Assembly: GCA_024704765.1 (NCBI GenBank)
Contig: JAKMXF010000222.1
Span: forward strand, 558,001 to 622,000
DNA length: 64,000 bases
Source of the DNA: Oopsacas minuta
Taxonomy: Eukaryota; Porifera; Hexactinellida; Lyssacinosida; Leucopsacidae
Direction of reading: 5' to 3'
Below are positions 43,412 through 54,149 of the stretch, piece after piece; positions within the stretch are counted from its first letter, which is position 1; every line of letters begins with the position of its first letter. A program made the translations under genes and the position numbers. Under the pieces are notes generated by a model. The model made no database searches, had not been told where the DNA came from, and saw only the letters and a list, made by a program, of their open reading frames with translations.

Positions 43412-46086
43412 CTTTTTTTATTTTCGGAACACCTATTTCACCTTACGTTTTCATTAATAGTAGTCAAGGGAGGCACATCCGTAGCCAGATGTGAGAGTAG
43501 GGGCTACGAAAAATTCAGGGGAGGTTGACTCTCCATGCCGGATAGAAGCAAATTTATGGTTGGCTCAACCCGATTCGATTTTAACCAGGGACAGATATAA
43601 AATTTTCTGGTAATAGAGGGGGCATAGGGGCCGTTCAAAGGTTACGTAACGAAAAATTCCCTAAATTTTGACCCCCTCCCTGTGTCACGCTTTTTCACCG
43701 TTTGTAATACAAAACGACTTTGGCTGTCTCACTTCGCATACTCCCCTCCCCTTGTAGCGTTACATAACGTTTGGACGGCTCCATACCGAACGTCAATAGC
43801 ATATAGAGGAAAATCTGGGGAACTAGTCCCGACACTCATAGGCGTCAGAGCCCGGCATGGGCCGGGTCGGCCCTAAGCGGCTGCCCGGCTCTACCCGGAC
43901 TCTTCCCGACTCTATCATACCCGGAGTTATGTTAGTGAATTGTGAGTGTGATATTTATTTATTCCATGAATGTAGCGGCCCCGGAATCGATTGGGCAGAC
44001 CCCGGTGCCTTCGGATCGGCGGGCCATTTCCGACGCCTATGCCGACAGTATAGGTATTCAAACGGAATCAAATCCAATAGGTTGACAAATGATTTCAGCA
44101 TTACTTGCATCAATAGAGAATACCAGTTCTCTAATTTTCCAAATATTAGTGACAAATAGAATAATTATTCACATAAATATAATTGGTGTTATTAGTGGTG
44201 GCACTGCAGCACTAATCTAAAGATATATTACATATGCGAGCGGAGCGAGCGAATAAACTGCAACTATAGGTGGGCATCAGGATTTCCGTAGATTTTACAA
44301 TACACATGAGAATTCTCATACATATAGAATCTCTGGCTACGGAACTGGACCAGTGTAATTGTTCACTACTCTGGAACCCTAAGGCTCAGAATTAAAGAAA
44401 TCACCAATAATGTACAGCAGAAACTGGGTTTTTCTAACTAATTCTTTGCACGAATGTGGGATTTACATTCATGGAAAATGAATGTAAATCCCACATTCTT
44501 TACAATCTAAGCATGAAAATAAAGTAAGAAAACCCGGGGTAAGAAATAGCCGGTTTTGACTGTGCGCACCAACGTGCACCACCTTGGCTACGCCTGTGAG
44601 TGAAGTTAGGCGAATTGACACCAACTGCAACCGGTCGATTTCAATAGCTTAAAGCAAGATTAAATTTCCAATATAATACATATCAGTAACAAAAACAAAT
44701 GCTAGATATATCAAAATGTACTCATCAGGACTTCTGGCACTATTACAAGGCGTCCCAGTGCCAGTTAGATTTACCCCAAAATAACCTAGATAGTATGTTA
44801 TTTCTAATGATAAATAATCATGACATACTAATTTCTTCCCTATCAATTAGGACTTACAATCCCGAACATATTTTGTAACCCCCGGATTTTGGGATTAGGC
44901 AATGAACACCAAAGGATACCCAATTAACGGGGGTCCACGTTTATTTAGTTTAAAATATCAGTAATACTAAATACTGAATTAATGATATATTAAATATATC
45001 AGTCGTAAACAACCTCTATCAGATTCTTTATAATATTTTAACAACAGTGGCGTAACAATAGGCGGTTCATTGAATCGGGGCCACGATGTCCAGAGGTGGC
45101 CCCCAAATTTTAATTCAAATTTGGTATGAGCAGAAGGCCGGCAGAACCAACTTCTTCTTCTCGACGTTTTGCCTTGGCCTGTACGATTCTATGTGTGATG
45201 TCACCTGAGCACTTTAAATTTGCTTTATTCGGGCTGTAACAATTATGTCATTCGAAATAATTTTTCGTACTTCTCATTGATATAACAGTATTTCTCTTCA
45301 GACTATAAGAAAGAATGAAGAGAAAATATGTTTCTGGTAATGCAAAGAGTGGGGAAAATGCAAGCAAGCAGTGGCTTATTGGGTGTTCAAATACCCCCTT
45401 CATAACTGGTTTCCAAATGGAATATGTTGTTATTTATAATTCGATTTTTCATAAGCATAGCTTTTGGAATCATATTTACAGAATGCTATCCAATTTCTAC
45501 AATTATTTTTTCAACGAGTTTTCCAGACCTATCTCAAAGACTCCAGATGACTAATGTATTATTAGCAGACTAAATTTGTATTCACTAAATAGCATAAATA
45601 TAATTATGTAATATAATTATGTTTTCTAAACATAAACATCTAAACAACTTTGGTACAACTACAAAATATTACACTCCTCCTACTATGGGACAAGAATAGC
45701 TGTACATCGATGTTTGAACGTCTAAGATTCAAAAAATTTCGGAGGGGGGTGCTTGCCCCCCCAGATAATCCTGGATACGCCACTGAACAAGAATAGATAT
45801 CTTAATAAAACATGTTTTGTTTCAATCTAAGTACTAGAATAATATACTTATATGTATTCCATTATAGGCATAATGGGTTTGTGACAAGCGTAGAATCCAT
45901 GCGTCTGAAAACCATTCTTACAAGTGAGAACGTGGGTTCTGAATTTGGAAAAACATGTGAAAGCACCCAACTTATGAAAATTGTGAATTAAAGTTTGAAT
46001 TGATGGGGCCTCCCAAACTTTAGTTACGCCACTGATTAACAATTATCTGAAACAGAATACACGTGATAATTTTGTAATTAGACAAA
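43412..46086. other. Repeat-rich spacer; no gene recognised
   Basis: Position 43620-44060 is GC-richer with CCCGG/GCCGGG words and a CCCCTCCC stretch. A perfect hairpin lies at 44452-44498 (listed separately). CAGTGGCGTAAC (45048) and TACGCCACTGA (45776 and 46023) are inverted border words of hAT-like MITEs, with GGGGGGGTGCTTGCCCCCCC (about 45743-45762) a palindrome inside one. The frame at 45315-45554 has an ATG but no known motif. Confidence 0.4.
44452..44498. repeat. Perfect hairpin with 20-bp arms
   Basis: GAATGTGGGATTTACATTCA at 44452-44471 is exactly complementary to 44479-44498, with a 7-base loop. Downstream words (AGTAAGAAAACCC, TTTTGACTGT) recur at 5570-5640, so the hairpin belongs to a dispersed element. 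Confidence 0.75.
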
Positions 46087-46830
46087 GAGTATTTATGGCT
46101 GATAGGGACCTTTCGCTCGTCTTGAGGTCGTATCTGCTTTTCTGTTTCTCTTGTCGGCGACCCGAGACGCTGTATTTAGAATTAGGAGACTTAAGTGTGC
46201 ATTGGCTGTCTACCCATCAGTAACTCTGCTGTAGACAGACCCGTGGTAGTGTGGAGTGTGTTTCTATAGTGAAATAAGAATCTCGAAACCCTAGTTTGCA
46301 CAGTATTATGTGAATCTTTCTTCATTGCATCTTTGAAAACATGAACGGCCCTCTCCACTTGTCTATTCGATGCAGGGTGGTATGGTGCCAATCTAATATG
46401 ACGTACAGCGTTTCTTTTTCGTGAATTCTTGCAATTCGGAACTTGAAAACACCGTTCCATTGTCTGATACTAACACTTCTGGTAATCCGTGAGTAGCAAA
46501 ATTTTCCTTTTAATTCTTCAATCGTTGTTTTGGATGTTGCGTAATTCACAACTGCGATTTCCATCCATTTAGAATGAGCACCTATGACGATGAGAAACTT
46601 CTTACTGAGAAAGGGCCTGCGTAGTTTATGTGTACTCTTCCGCAAAGCCGCTGAGGCCAATCCCAAGGGTGTAATGGTACCTTAGTAGGTATATGTCTAG
46701 TATACTGACACTGTTCGCATTTCTTCACTCTATCTTCAAGTTGTTCATCCATCCCCGGCCACCAGACAAACCCTCGAGCTATACTTTCATCTTCGAGATC
46801 CAAGGATGCCCTTGATAGGTAATCGAGCAT
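46087..46830 (-). pseudogene. Ty3/Gypsy-type retrotransposon integrase remnant
   Basis: Overlapping minus-strand frames show the H2C2 zinc-binding end of an integrase (RGFVWWPGMDEQL, CEQCQ), then the integrase core (HSKWMEI, a decayed FG-LP-VSDNG region, and APYHPASN followed by Q-ERAV), and then the FLF-YRNT-H--TG-SPAELL-type segment. These are in the order and spacing of Ty3/Gypsy pol. Frameshifts separate the blocks. There is no reverse transcriptase, gag or LTR in the neighbourhood, so it is an isolated 3' pol fragment. Confidence 0.8.
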
Positions 46831-46854
46831 GTCGATTTCAATTTTGACATTTTC

Positions 46855-47140
46855 AAATCTATATCAAATGATTTATCATATGATTAATCATATTTCACAC
46901 CTTTGTGCATAATTTTCAAAATCATGCTAGAGATTCCATTTCAGGGGTAATTGTAGGATTATTATTCGGAATTTCATCCATAGGATTTGAGCATAGAACC
47001 TGAAGTCCATTGGGGGACGAATGATATGGAATATCCTGAAATATTTATCTGATCCAGGAGCCCAAAATCAGTCGGGGTCGGGTGCATTGCGGTGTTTACA
47101 CGGGGGTCAGGGGCTTGCCCCCTTGAAAAGAACAAAAATG
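46855..47140 (-). repeat. Dispersed mosaic repeat (family R2), inverted copy
   Basis: Reverse complement of the block at 54160-54430: shared TTGCCCCCTTGAAAAG-like border, AATCAGTCGGGGTC, CAGGAGCCCAAAATC and ATGATTAATCATATTTCAC words. It abuts the Gypsy remnant. Confidence 0.6.
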
Positions 47141-47666
47141 CATAACCCTTAGCTACACTACCACTGTCGGCTGGACATTTTTATATTAGGCATTACTTCA
47201 AATTATATGAGTACTTTAGTTCTAAAGGATAATTGGTGTTATGGGTAGAAATTACCCTGCCCAGCCGAGTCGCACTCCCAGTCTGTCTGCTGGACATTAT
47301 TAATAAGCATTATACACCATATATATAGTAGAATATGATGACTTAATGGATATAGTGATAAATGTGCAATAGATTTCCTGCCCCCTGGATTATCATTACG
47401 TATATCCGGTCCTTAATCCAATATCTAAGGTAGTCAGTCCAGGCCCGGAGGCAAGTATTTTGAAGTGGTCCGGTTAAACCGTAGTACCATTTCAAAAGTG
47501 GTCCGGTTGAAATCTCACTTCCCATAGAAACAGTATTAGGAGCCCTAACAAGTGGTCCGTCCCTGAGTCAAACTAATTCTAAACAATTTACATTCATCAG
47601 TTCAAGTATATCAGTTATAAATCATTTCTGTGTGTATAGCTATTTATCATGATAAAGTATAAAGTA
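47141..47666. other. 3' flank of ELOF1; no gene
   Basis: Position 47455-47560 carries GTGGTCCGGTTAAACC and AAGTGGTCCGGTTGAA words related to 13290-13390, a decayed TA-type MITE patch. Confidence 0.4.
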
Positions 47667-47921
47667 TTATGTAGCATTAGCAGCTTCGCATGCATCTATC
47701 CAGTCACTGTACACATCCACCTTCTCAGTAAGATAGGTAATTGGAGTTTGGAAATCTTCTAGGCATAACCTACAGGTGACCAGCCCTACGTTCTTCTCCT
47801 TGTGCAATTCTACATCACAGGACTTCTCGTGGTTGCAAAACGGACAGTCGAATAGGGTATCTAATGGCTGAAGTCTCTTTTGCTTTGGAGGCGGCTTTCT
47901 CTTCGATTTTCTTTTTCCCAT
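47667..47921 (-). CDS. ELOF1: Transcription elongation factor 1 homologue (ELOF1)
   Basis: 84 aa from the canonical [11 protein letters not shown] start at 47921, matching the length of eukaryotic ELOF1. An upstream in-frame ATG at 47948 would add nine residues not normal for the family, so the inner start is chosen. The basic N-terminal tail (KSKRKPPPK) is followed by a four-cysteine zinc ribbon: [10 protein letters not shown] with Cys26/Cys29, and CRLC with Cys50/Cys53. Then comes the highly conserved [20 protein letters not shown] with CEAAN at the end. ELOF1 binds the elongating RNA polymerase II and supports elongation through chromatin and transcription-coupled repair. All conserved residues are present in a single exon; presumed functional and essential. 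Confidence 0.96.
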   Translation of the reverse strand: MGKRKSKRKPPPKQKRLQPLDTLFDCPFCNHEKSCDVELHKEKNVGLVTCRLCLEDFQTPITYLTEKVDVYSDWIDACEAANAT

Positions 47922-48254
47922 AATTTCCTTTGCTAAATAAGTATTCATTATACAATATTAATACGATTGAGAGACAATTATTAAGAAATTAGAATAGAAA
48001 TATAAGTTAGTTAGTTGCGTTGGTGTAATATGCGATTCGAATATTTGATTGACATTTGTTGTAAAGTACTACTAAATACACGAGCTGAACCCAGAAACTA
48101 ATTTCCTATTCTTTAAGTATATACGGCTGGCTTGACAATTTATAATAATTGAATAGAGGATAGCTGATCAAACACGAACTATGTTTGTGATAATTATGTT
48201 GGTTTAGAGAATTTAATTACTTTTCGTGAAAATTTTATTATTTATTAAAGATTT
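47922..48254. other. Upstream region of ELOF1
   Basis: AT-rich sequence containing the presumed promoter. No TATA-like element can be distinguished from the AT background. Confidence 0.3.
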
Positions 48255-48700
48255 TATTATCCATAGTCCATCCAAATTACATTAAATGGCCTTCTGTGGT
48301 GACACTGGAGATGCTATGTCGCTTTGGTGGGTAATCTCGGAACTTCGTGGCTCGGGTATTAAGAAATTGTGAAATTTTTTAATACAGTCATGATGAGTTA
48401 GCTTTTGGTCAGAATCATGACGTAGTATATTTGTCACATTGAGGGGTACCTATGATTCAAATTTCAAATTTCTATCATGTATTGGCTGAGCAGTGGTTAA
48501 TAATGTGATTTGTTCAATCCAAAAAGTGGCAATGACGACATAATTTCGTAGGTGTGAATTTTCGTCCAAGACTCGAACTTGTTCGAGCCAGGCCCAAAAT
48601 ACCCCTGTATGACAAAATCAGCCCTGGGGGGCTTCCAGTTTCTTCAATCAATTAAGGGCATACAAACATACATATATATATGTATCAGGAGTGTCGGAAG
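48255..48700. repeat. Dispersed mosaic repeat (R2/R3), inverted and direct parts
   Basis: Position 48255-48440 is the inverse of 37545-37690 (AATGGCCTTCTGTGGTGACAC, TGATGAGTTAGCTTTTGG). Position 48440-48690 is collinear with 33720-33965 (TTTCTATCATGTATTGGCTGA, TTGTTCGAGCCAGGCCCAAA). Near 48692-48740 a GTGGGGCGGC...GCCGCCCCAC inverted pair marks a small separate MITE. Confidence 0.55.
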
Positions 48701-50832
48701 TGGGGCGGCTGGAGCGGCCTTGGCCGCCCCACTTTCCATGGGCTTCCTACTACCCTATCTATATAATTATATATGCACATATACATACAGAATAATTGCT
48801 TTTTAATAGTATAGATATTAATGTGTATCTTGAATCTTTAGCGAATTGTTATGTTTTCGGTACATTAACTCCGCAAGGAAAGTATGCTGGAACGCTTAGG
48901 CCCGAAAATACTCTAGTTCACTCCTTGACGCATTTAGCACACAAACTAGCTTTTATAATTTCGATAATATAGGGATTATAGTCGCATTCTCTAAGAACGA
49001 TCTACAACGCATTCTGATTTATTCTATGTAGTCCGATTCACAGAAATTGATAGTAGGAACCTGTGAAGTGCGTACGTGAATGAGACTAGATCAGAACTTT
49101 TTGTTTTTGTTTTAATATGAAATTTTGTCCATAGAAGTTTCAAATCTTGGTAGGGATGGGTGTGATCAAATCCTAAGAATTTTAGAACCCAATATTCTTA
49201 CATACTAGCAGGGATCCACCATAGCGCGTTATGCGCGTCATTTATCACGCTTTCTCCGCTAAATAACGCGTTTAGTTATCTAGCTGCGTTAACATGACTC
49301 TATGCATAGGGTATTAACTATAAACGTGAATAAGCGACCAAGGCTCCACTCAATCCAAAAAATCCTGTGGGAAACACCGTACACATGTCACCACTTTTTG
49401 GCCTTCAAGTTCCAACTAAGGCTGGATTTGGTTAACAGACTAACTAGCGCTATATCCAGTTAACTGCTAGGATAAAATATTTTCGGTTAACCTAAAGTTT
49501 CATTTCCACCAATACATTTTAATTCGGTTAACCAACCCCAGCCCTGTTCCAACCTAATTAATAATTAGTGTATTTTGGTAGAAGAATGACTCTTAGCTGC
49601 ATTCCTGGACTGTTGACAGACACTTTACTTTAATAGAAAGGAACGTTTTCTTTCAGACTAGAAAATCTACAAGTCAGTATTGGAATATTGGCTATAAAAT
49701 GCTTTCGTCGCCGAAACTATGATGGCCCGCGTACCTGTTGGAGGTTAGACCATTCAACTCTAGGAATAATAAGTATATAACGGAAGTCCGACATAATGTT
49801 ACATCACTTACACGATTTGCTAGAGGACTACATAATCATGAAATGGTTACTTTAATATTAATATACTGGTATAAGATTGATTATAAAATTACTTCGTATG
49901 ACATACAAGTAAAGACTTAAGTAAAGAATTGTAGTTGCTGGTGTAACTACCACATCTTGACTCCTCAAGCCGTTCTAAAACTAAAATGGTGCGCTACTAC
50001 TCTTAAGAACTCCAATCCGGGACGAAAATAATAGATCACAAATAAGCCTTCTAATGCTAGTTCGTTGGCATAGCACCCCTTCCGGTTGGAAGGTTGAGCT
50101 CCTGCGACGAACTTGGCTTGTCATCCTTCGACAAGTCCAATCCCACTCCAGGCTTGTGAGGCAGGGCCGTGACAAACAAAGTGTAATCTGTCTACACCAT
50201 TCTAGTACCCGAGTTGTTATACTTCAACTAATTTAGACTTTAGATTCCTTGCCTTTGGTAAACAAAATCCATATTATGAAGTCTAGCAAATTGGTTAATG
50301 TAATAGGTACCATTGTGTCATGTAACATTTTGTTTGTCTGTAACGTTATGTCGCACTTCCATATAAATACGTACATTATATAACCACCCGTAATTGAATA
50401 ATGTTGAGGTAACTTAACAAAATATTCGCCTAAGAGTAGGGCTAGATAAAATAATTTAGATAATTGTAGGAGAGATAATCAACCATTGATATACTTTTGC
50501 ATAAATTAAAGTTATTAAGCTACTATACAATCATATCCAACGTTGAATATCCACAACTACACTAATGTGTAAACACAAATAGAGCGTCACTATCTGTAAT
50601 CAAGTAGTAAAGAAATAATTAGTGGATTGTTAGCTCATGTTGATTAATATAAATAAATTTACAACATGTTAAAATACATAACTATCAATTAAGCTCAAAT
50701 TCATCTGCTAAAGTTGTTATTCACAAATTATGTATACAAAACAATATTATTCACAAATAATTATAGCGGATGCTTAAAATATCAAAAACATTATATCAAT
50801 ATATACATTTGACAATAAAAACTAGTAAACAT
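48701..50832. other. No gene recognised
   Basis: Position 49200-49280 has GCGCGTTATGCGCGTC-type words. Position 49421-49545 is a MITE (listed). Opposing frames at 49981-50236 overlap in a GC-richer patch without known motifs. The region 50240-50830 is the AT-rich 3' flank of the RhoGAP exon. Confidence 0.4.
49421..49545. mobile_element. GGTTAAC MITE, copy 2
   Basis: GGCTGGATTTGGTTAAC at the left is inverted against GGTTAACCAACCCCAGCC at the right. Internal words ATATCCAGTTAACTGCTA match the copy at 42086-42440. Confidence 0.6.
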
Positions 50833-51055
50833 CTAATGTTGCGAGGATCTAATGGGAGCATAAAGATCTTCTGCGATGATGTCATCAGTAGCAAGGATGT
50901 AAGGAAATTCTATCATGTTAGCTAGCATTTGTTCATAAATAGGTGCTGAGGTTTGAAAAGCCAATAAGTCTACGGGAGGCCGGAACAGGCTTGGCCAGAA
51001 TGTGATTGCTAGGTTACGTGATGTCATTTTGTTCTCCTCACTCAGCAGAGAGACT
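50833..51055 (-). CDS. RhoGAP domain C-terminal exon (partial gene)
   Basis: From a 3' splice site (TTTCTTTCCATTAG|A, AG at 51057-51056) the frame reads VSLLSEENKMTSRNLAITF then WPSLFRPPVD, ending at a stop at 50833. This is the closing segment of a RhoGAP domain: N-x-M-T-x-x-NLA-x-x-F-x-P-x-L-x-RP is the family hallmark, and it is followed by ~40 residues of C-terminus. The catalytic arginine finger and the rest of the domain must lie in upstream exons (higher coordinates), which I could not find up to 55 kb. RhoGAPs stimulate GTP hydrolysis on Rho/Rac/Cdc42. The usual FGP is FWP here. Either the gene has large introns or this exon is an orphan; the open, motif-preserving frame favours a real exon. 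Confidence 0.6.
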
Positions 51056-51234
51056 CTAATGGAAAGAAATACGAGATATAATAAGGTAAGTTATTAGATT
51101 CAATAATTCATTATTCGTTAGGTCGAAAGTGAAATATTCATTTTGAATAATTCATCATCCAAGATTAATTTTGGACAAGAAAGATATTTATATACACGTA
51201 TTTAAATACAGAATCATTGAGTTTTAATAGTATA

Positions 51235-51403
51235 CAGTAGAACTTGGATAAAACGTACTCGGCTTAAGACGTACTATTTCTTATATCCCAAAATATCAGT
51301 CATCATTATTTGTAATGCAAACATATTCGGATAAGACGTACACTCGGTTAAGACGTACTAATTTCTGTTTCCCGAGGGGGTACGTCTTATCCGAGTTCTA
51401 CTG
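51235..51403. mobile_element. Tigger/pogo-like MITE, 169 bp, TA target duplication
   Basis: TA at 51233-51234 and 51404-51405. 24-bp TIRs CAGTAGAACTTGGATAAAAC / CAGTAGAACTCGGATAAGAC with two mismatches over the full length. Internal AAGACGTAC copies pair with the ends. Low divergence suggests it is fairly recent. Confidence 0.85.
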
Positions 51404-52394
51404 TAGTTCCTAAAATAAATCATTCATGATACATTCAAAAAAGATACATTAGATCTATAGATATTGAGATATTGTACATTTTAATCATATTTGATGTAGC
51501 ATACCCATCAAAAGATCTCGAGAGCTAACTTGGAGTGACTAATACTTTTCTTTTAATAATTATAATGAAAGCTGTGGCTAGATAGAGTGCTGGCAACGGC
51601 ACTCTAATGATTATTTATTTGAATTCCGGCGACGACATCCAACATTTTGCTCCTTACTGCGCATGGAACGGCGTCCGCCTTTTTATTCTTAATTTTTTTC
51701 CTTCATTGGACGGATTTCGCGGGGACTGTTGGTCAGACGACAAAAGAACCTGCATGATCCGATACCTGTATAATCCTAACACCTCTATCATAGCCGCAAC
51801 TAGGGGAATTTGGGTTGAGCACATGCCCACCCAGTTCCGACTGCACCCTAATGCAAAATGTGTAGGGTGGACATGACGCGCCAATGACCTCTATAATCCT
51901 ACAGTGTTTCTAATCTGAAATTGCATGTGATAATACAAATTCACTTGAATATTCCGACACTATTTGCATGTCCAAACTTGTCTCGGATTATATTGAATTA
52001 TTTTTGAACATTTTGAAAATTTTCGAAAGTTGTATAACCCCTTCGGACATGTTACCGTGGATTTAGACTAGCGAGGGTCTACTGTAACACTTTTCTCCTT
52101 TCTCTCCCAACGTAACTTATTCCTGGCCCTCGGATGCATTGCTATCGGACCCCAACTGATCCCGGCCCTGGTACTATGCAAATACAGTCAACATCCCGCG
52201 AAATTAAAATCCCTTCGAGATAGCGTATGTTCGAGTTAACGGATGGCCTCCATTTAATATCCTATTTCGGGATCAACCTAGACATATAATACGTTCAAAT
52301 ATATCACGTATAATGTACTATATTTATAATACGTATGTATTGTCCAATTTCGCTATATTCTATTGTTCTCCTTAACAATTAATTATTATTAAGG
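51404..52394. other. Unassigned GC-richer ORF patch and repeat ends; no gene
   Basis: The frame at 51607-51876 (plus) and its opposite have better-than-background composition but no recognised motif. Position 51902-52084 may be a MITE (CAGTG...CAGTAGACCCTCGCTAG, TA borders). The adjacent 52085-52178 is an inverted match to 24670-24767 (GGATCAGTTGGGG, CGATAGCAATGCAT, GGGAGAGAAAGGAGAA), so both loci carry one larger repeat ending in the pogo-type terminus. Confidence 0.4.
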
Positions 52395-52800
52395 TTGCAA
52401 CCACTCGAACCGAATATCAGTATTCTTGAATAGTAGCATACCGAATACTGATAATAGTCGGTTAAATCAACCGAATATTACTGATAATATTCGGTTTGGG
52501 CCAACCGAATACTGAATACTGATATTCGGTTGGTAATCGAATATTGAACTACAGTAGAGTCTCCAAATAACGGACACGTTGGGGACATCGCTTCTGACTT
52601 TTTAGGGAGTTGTCCGCTTCTCGAAGACTGCTAAAGTATTACATACATGATTGCTAATACATTCCGTTCCAGGAAGGTTTGTCCGTTGTAGAGGGATTGT
52701 TAGCTTCTCGAAGTTTCCGCTTTGGGAGACTTCACTGTAATCACCAAATATTATTCGGTTGAACCGAATGTGGAACTATTCGATTGCAGCATTGAGTATT
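52395..52800. repeat. AACCGAATATC palindromic repeat, interrupted by a MITE
   Basis: Self-complementary words (AACCGAATATCAGTATTC, GATATTCGGTTGGT, CCGAATACTGA) line both halves, as at 6795-6915. A 186-bp MITE interrupts it at 52552-52737. Confidence 0.6.
52552..52737. mobile_element. CAGTAGAGTCTCC MITE, 186 bp, nested in the AACCGAAT repeat
   Basis: TA at 52550-52551 and 52738-52739. TIRs CAGTAGAGTCTCCAAA / CAGTGAAGTCTCCCAAA. Internal inverted words TTGTCCGCTTCTCGAAG and GTTAGCTTCTCGAAG are tandem relatives. Confidence 0.8.
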
Positions 52801-54149
52801 ATGCATTCCTTTCATCGTAGTTGTTTTATTGCGCTATTTGTCTACTTAGCTGAAATTCAAATAGAAACATATATTACCAAAGTGATAAGATAGTAATCAT
52901 TGCTTGAGTGAGAGAAACAGCGTAGGGTTCCAGACTAACACTAAATTATAAATCTGCCGATGGACCATCAGTCACTAAATTTAGTATCTTTAAATGTGAA
53001 ATATTTCTAAACCATTATATTACAAACGAATTTAATGTAATTTTAATGATATAAGTGGTCTATTTCTTTCCTGAAATAATGCTCTTATTTACTAGTCAGT
53101 GCATTAAGCTAATACTTATGATAACTGTCCCTGAATGTAACATGTGAATATATTAATATGAAGATGGTATATCGCGTATGCTAATTTACTATTGAAGTAT
53201 GCATGGATAGAAGTTAATTGAATTCGAGGGTTCGCTAGAATTCTGAATATTTCGTCATGTTTGGTCTATTTATTGACAAATTAATAAAAGTATGTATAGT
53301 ATTCCATTTAATTTAATTGGTGATTTGAGCATAAGATACGAGACAAGAAGATTTTGCGACAGAAATCTCTTTTAAAGATGTCAATTATGTATAGCGCACG
53401 TGTATAGCGCACGCCGTGAAACACAACCAATTCCATGAATATTTTGTTGAACAGATGCATGTGTCAGACAATTGCACACTATTGTCGGACGGATGCATAC
53501 TAAAGCTGTCAGACAGATGCAAATATAGTTTGTCGGATAAATGCAGCGTCCCCCTCTATTATTTCTAATTTTCCAGTGTTTATCAGTTGTTTAAATCGTT
53601 TTCAGTGTGCTGTGTATACTATAGTATAGTGGCACGGTTCTAAAATCATTGACTCTTAGTCCTAAGGTATATATATGTTCGCTCTCCTGTTCACACCTTT
53701 GGAGATTAAGATTCGAAATTTGGTGTGGCATCTAGTTGTGCACCTAACATTTGAAAATTTCTGATGTGTATATTTTCACACCTTTTAGGTGATGAATTAT
53801 ATTTTAACATGTTATCATGAGCTCAACAGACTTACATGCTTAATCAAGTATAAGAATTTCGCATTTTCCAGTATCTTAAATGATATGTAAATTTATTGTT
53901 GATTTATGAATATAAAGTTGGTTGTGCCAGTCATCTTGACAAATAGGATTCTTACTTTGAGAGATGAAATTTTCGCTGAATCACGACCATCTCTAGTAGC
54001 AGACATGATCTCCGGTAACGTAATAAATGAAGTAGAAAACAAAAGTTCTAATTGCTGTAAGTACTTGTTGGAAATATTTTTGAAAGTTTTAGTAAGCCTC
54101 TGATGAATTAATGGCCTAGGCAATTTGTGATAGAATACAAATCAGGATT
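52801..54149. other. No gene recognised; R1 fragment at 53850-53925
   Basis: 53850-53925 carries GAATTTCGCATTTTC, GATATGTAAATTTATTGTTG and ATGAATATAAAGT of repeat R1. GTATAGCGCACG is doubled at 53390-53414. The plus frame 53906-54103 contains a donor-like GTAAGTAC and a protein-like stretch, but no motif is recognised. Confidence 0.4.

Noticed and set aside
43857-44159. 100-codon ORF in a GC-richer patch
   Set aside because: No motif, an opposite-strand ORF of similar quality over the same bases, and the patch is made of CCCGG-type repeat words.
46087-46830. Considered as part of an intact LTR retrotransposon or endogenous retrovirus
   Set aside because: Only integrase blocks in broken frames are present, with no LTR, reverse transcriptase, gag or envelope nearby; a Gypsy-type remnant.
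47922-47948. Upstream in-frame ATG of ELOF1 as the true start
   Set aside because: It would add nine residues before the nearly invariant MG(R/K)RKSKRKPP start of the family; the inner ATG gives the normal length.
51607-51876. 89-codon ORF and its antisense partner
   Set aside because: Composition is better than background, but neither strand shows a recognisable domain and the right side abuts repeat ends; left as unassigned.
53893-54123. Minus-strand ORF considered as an upstream exon of the RhoGAP gene
   Set aside because: No RhoGAP motif (no arginine finger or LP-PL block) and it overlaps repeat sequence; not supported.
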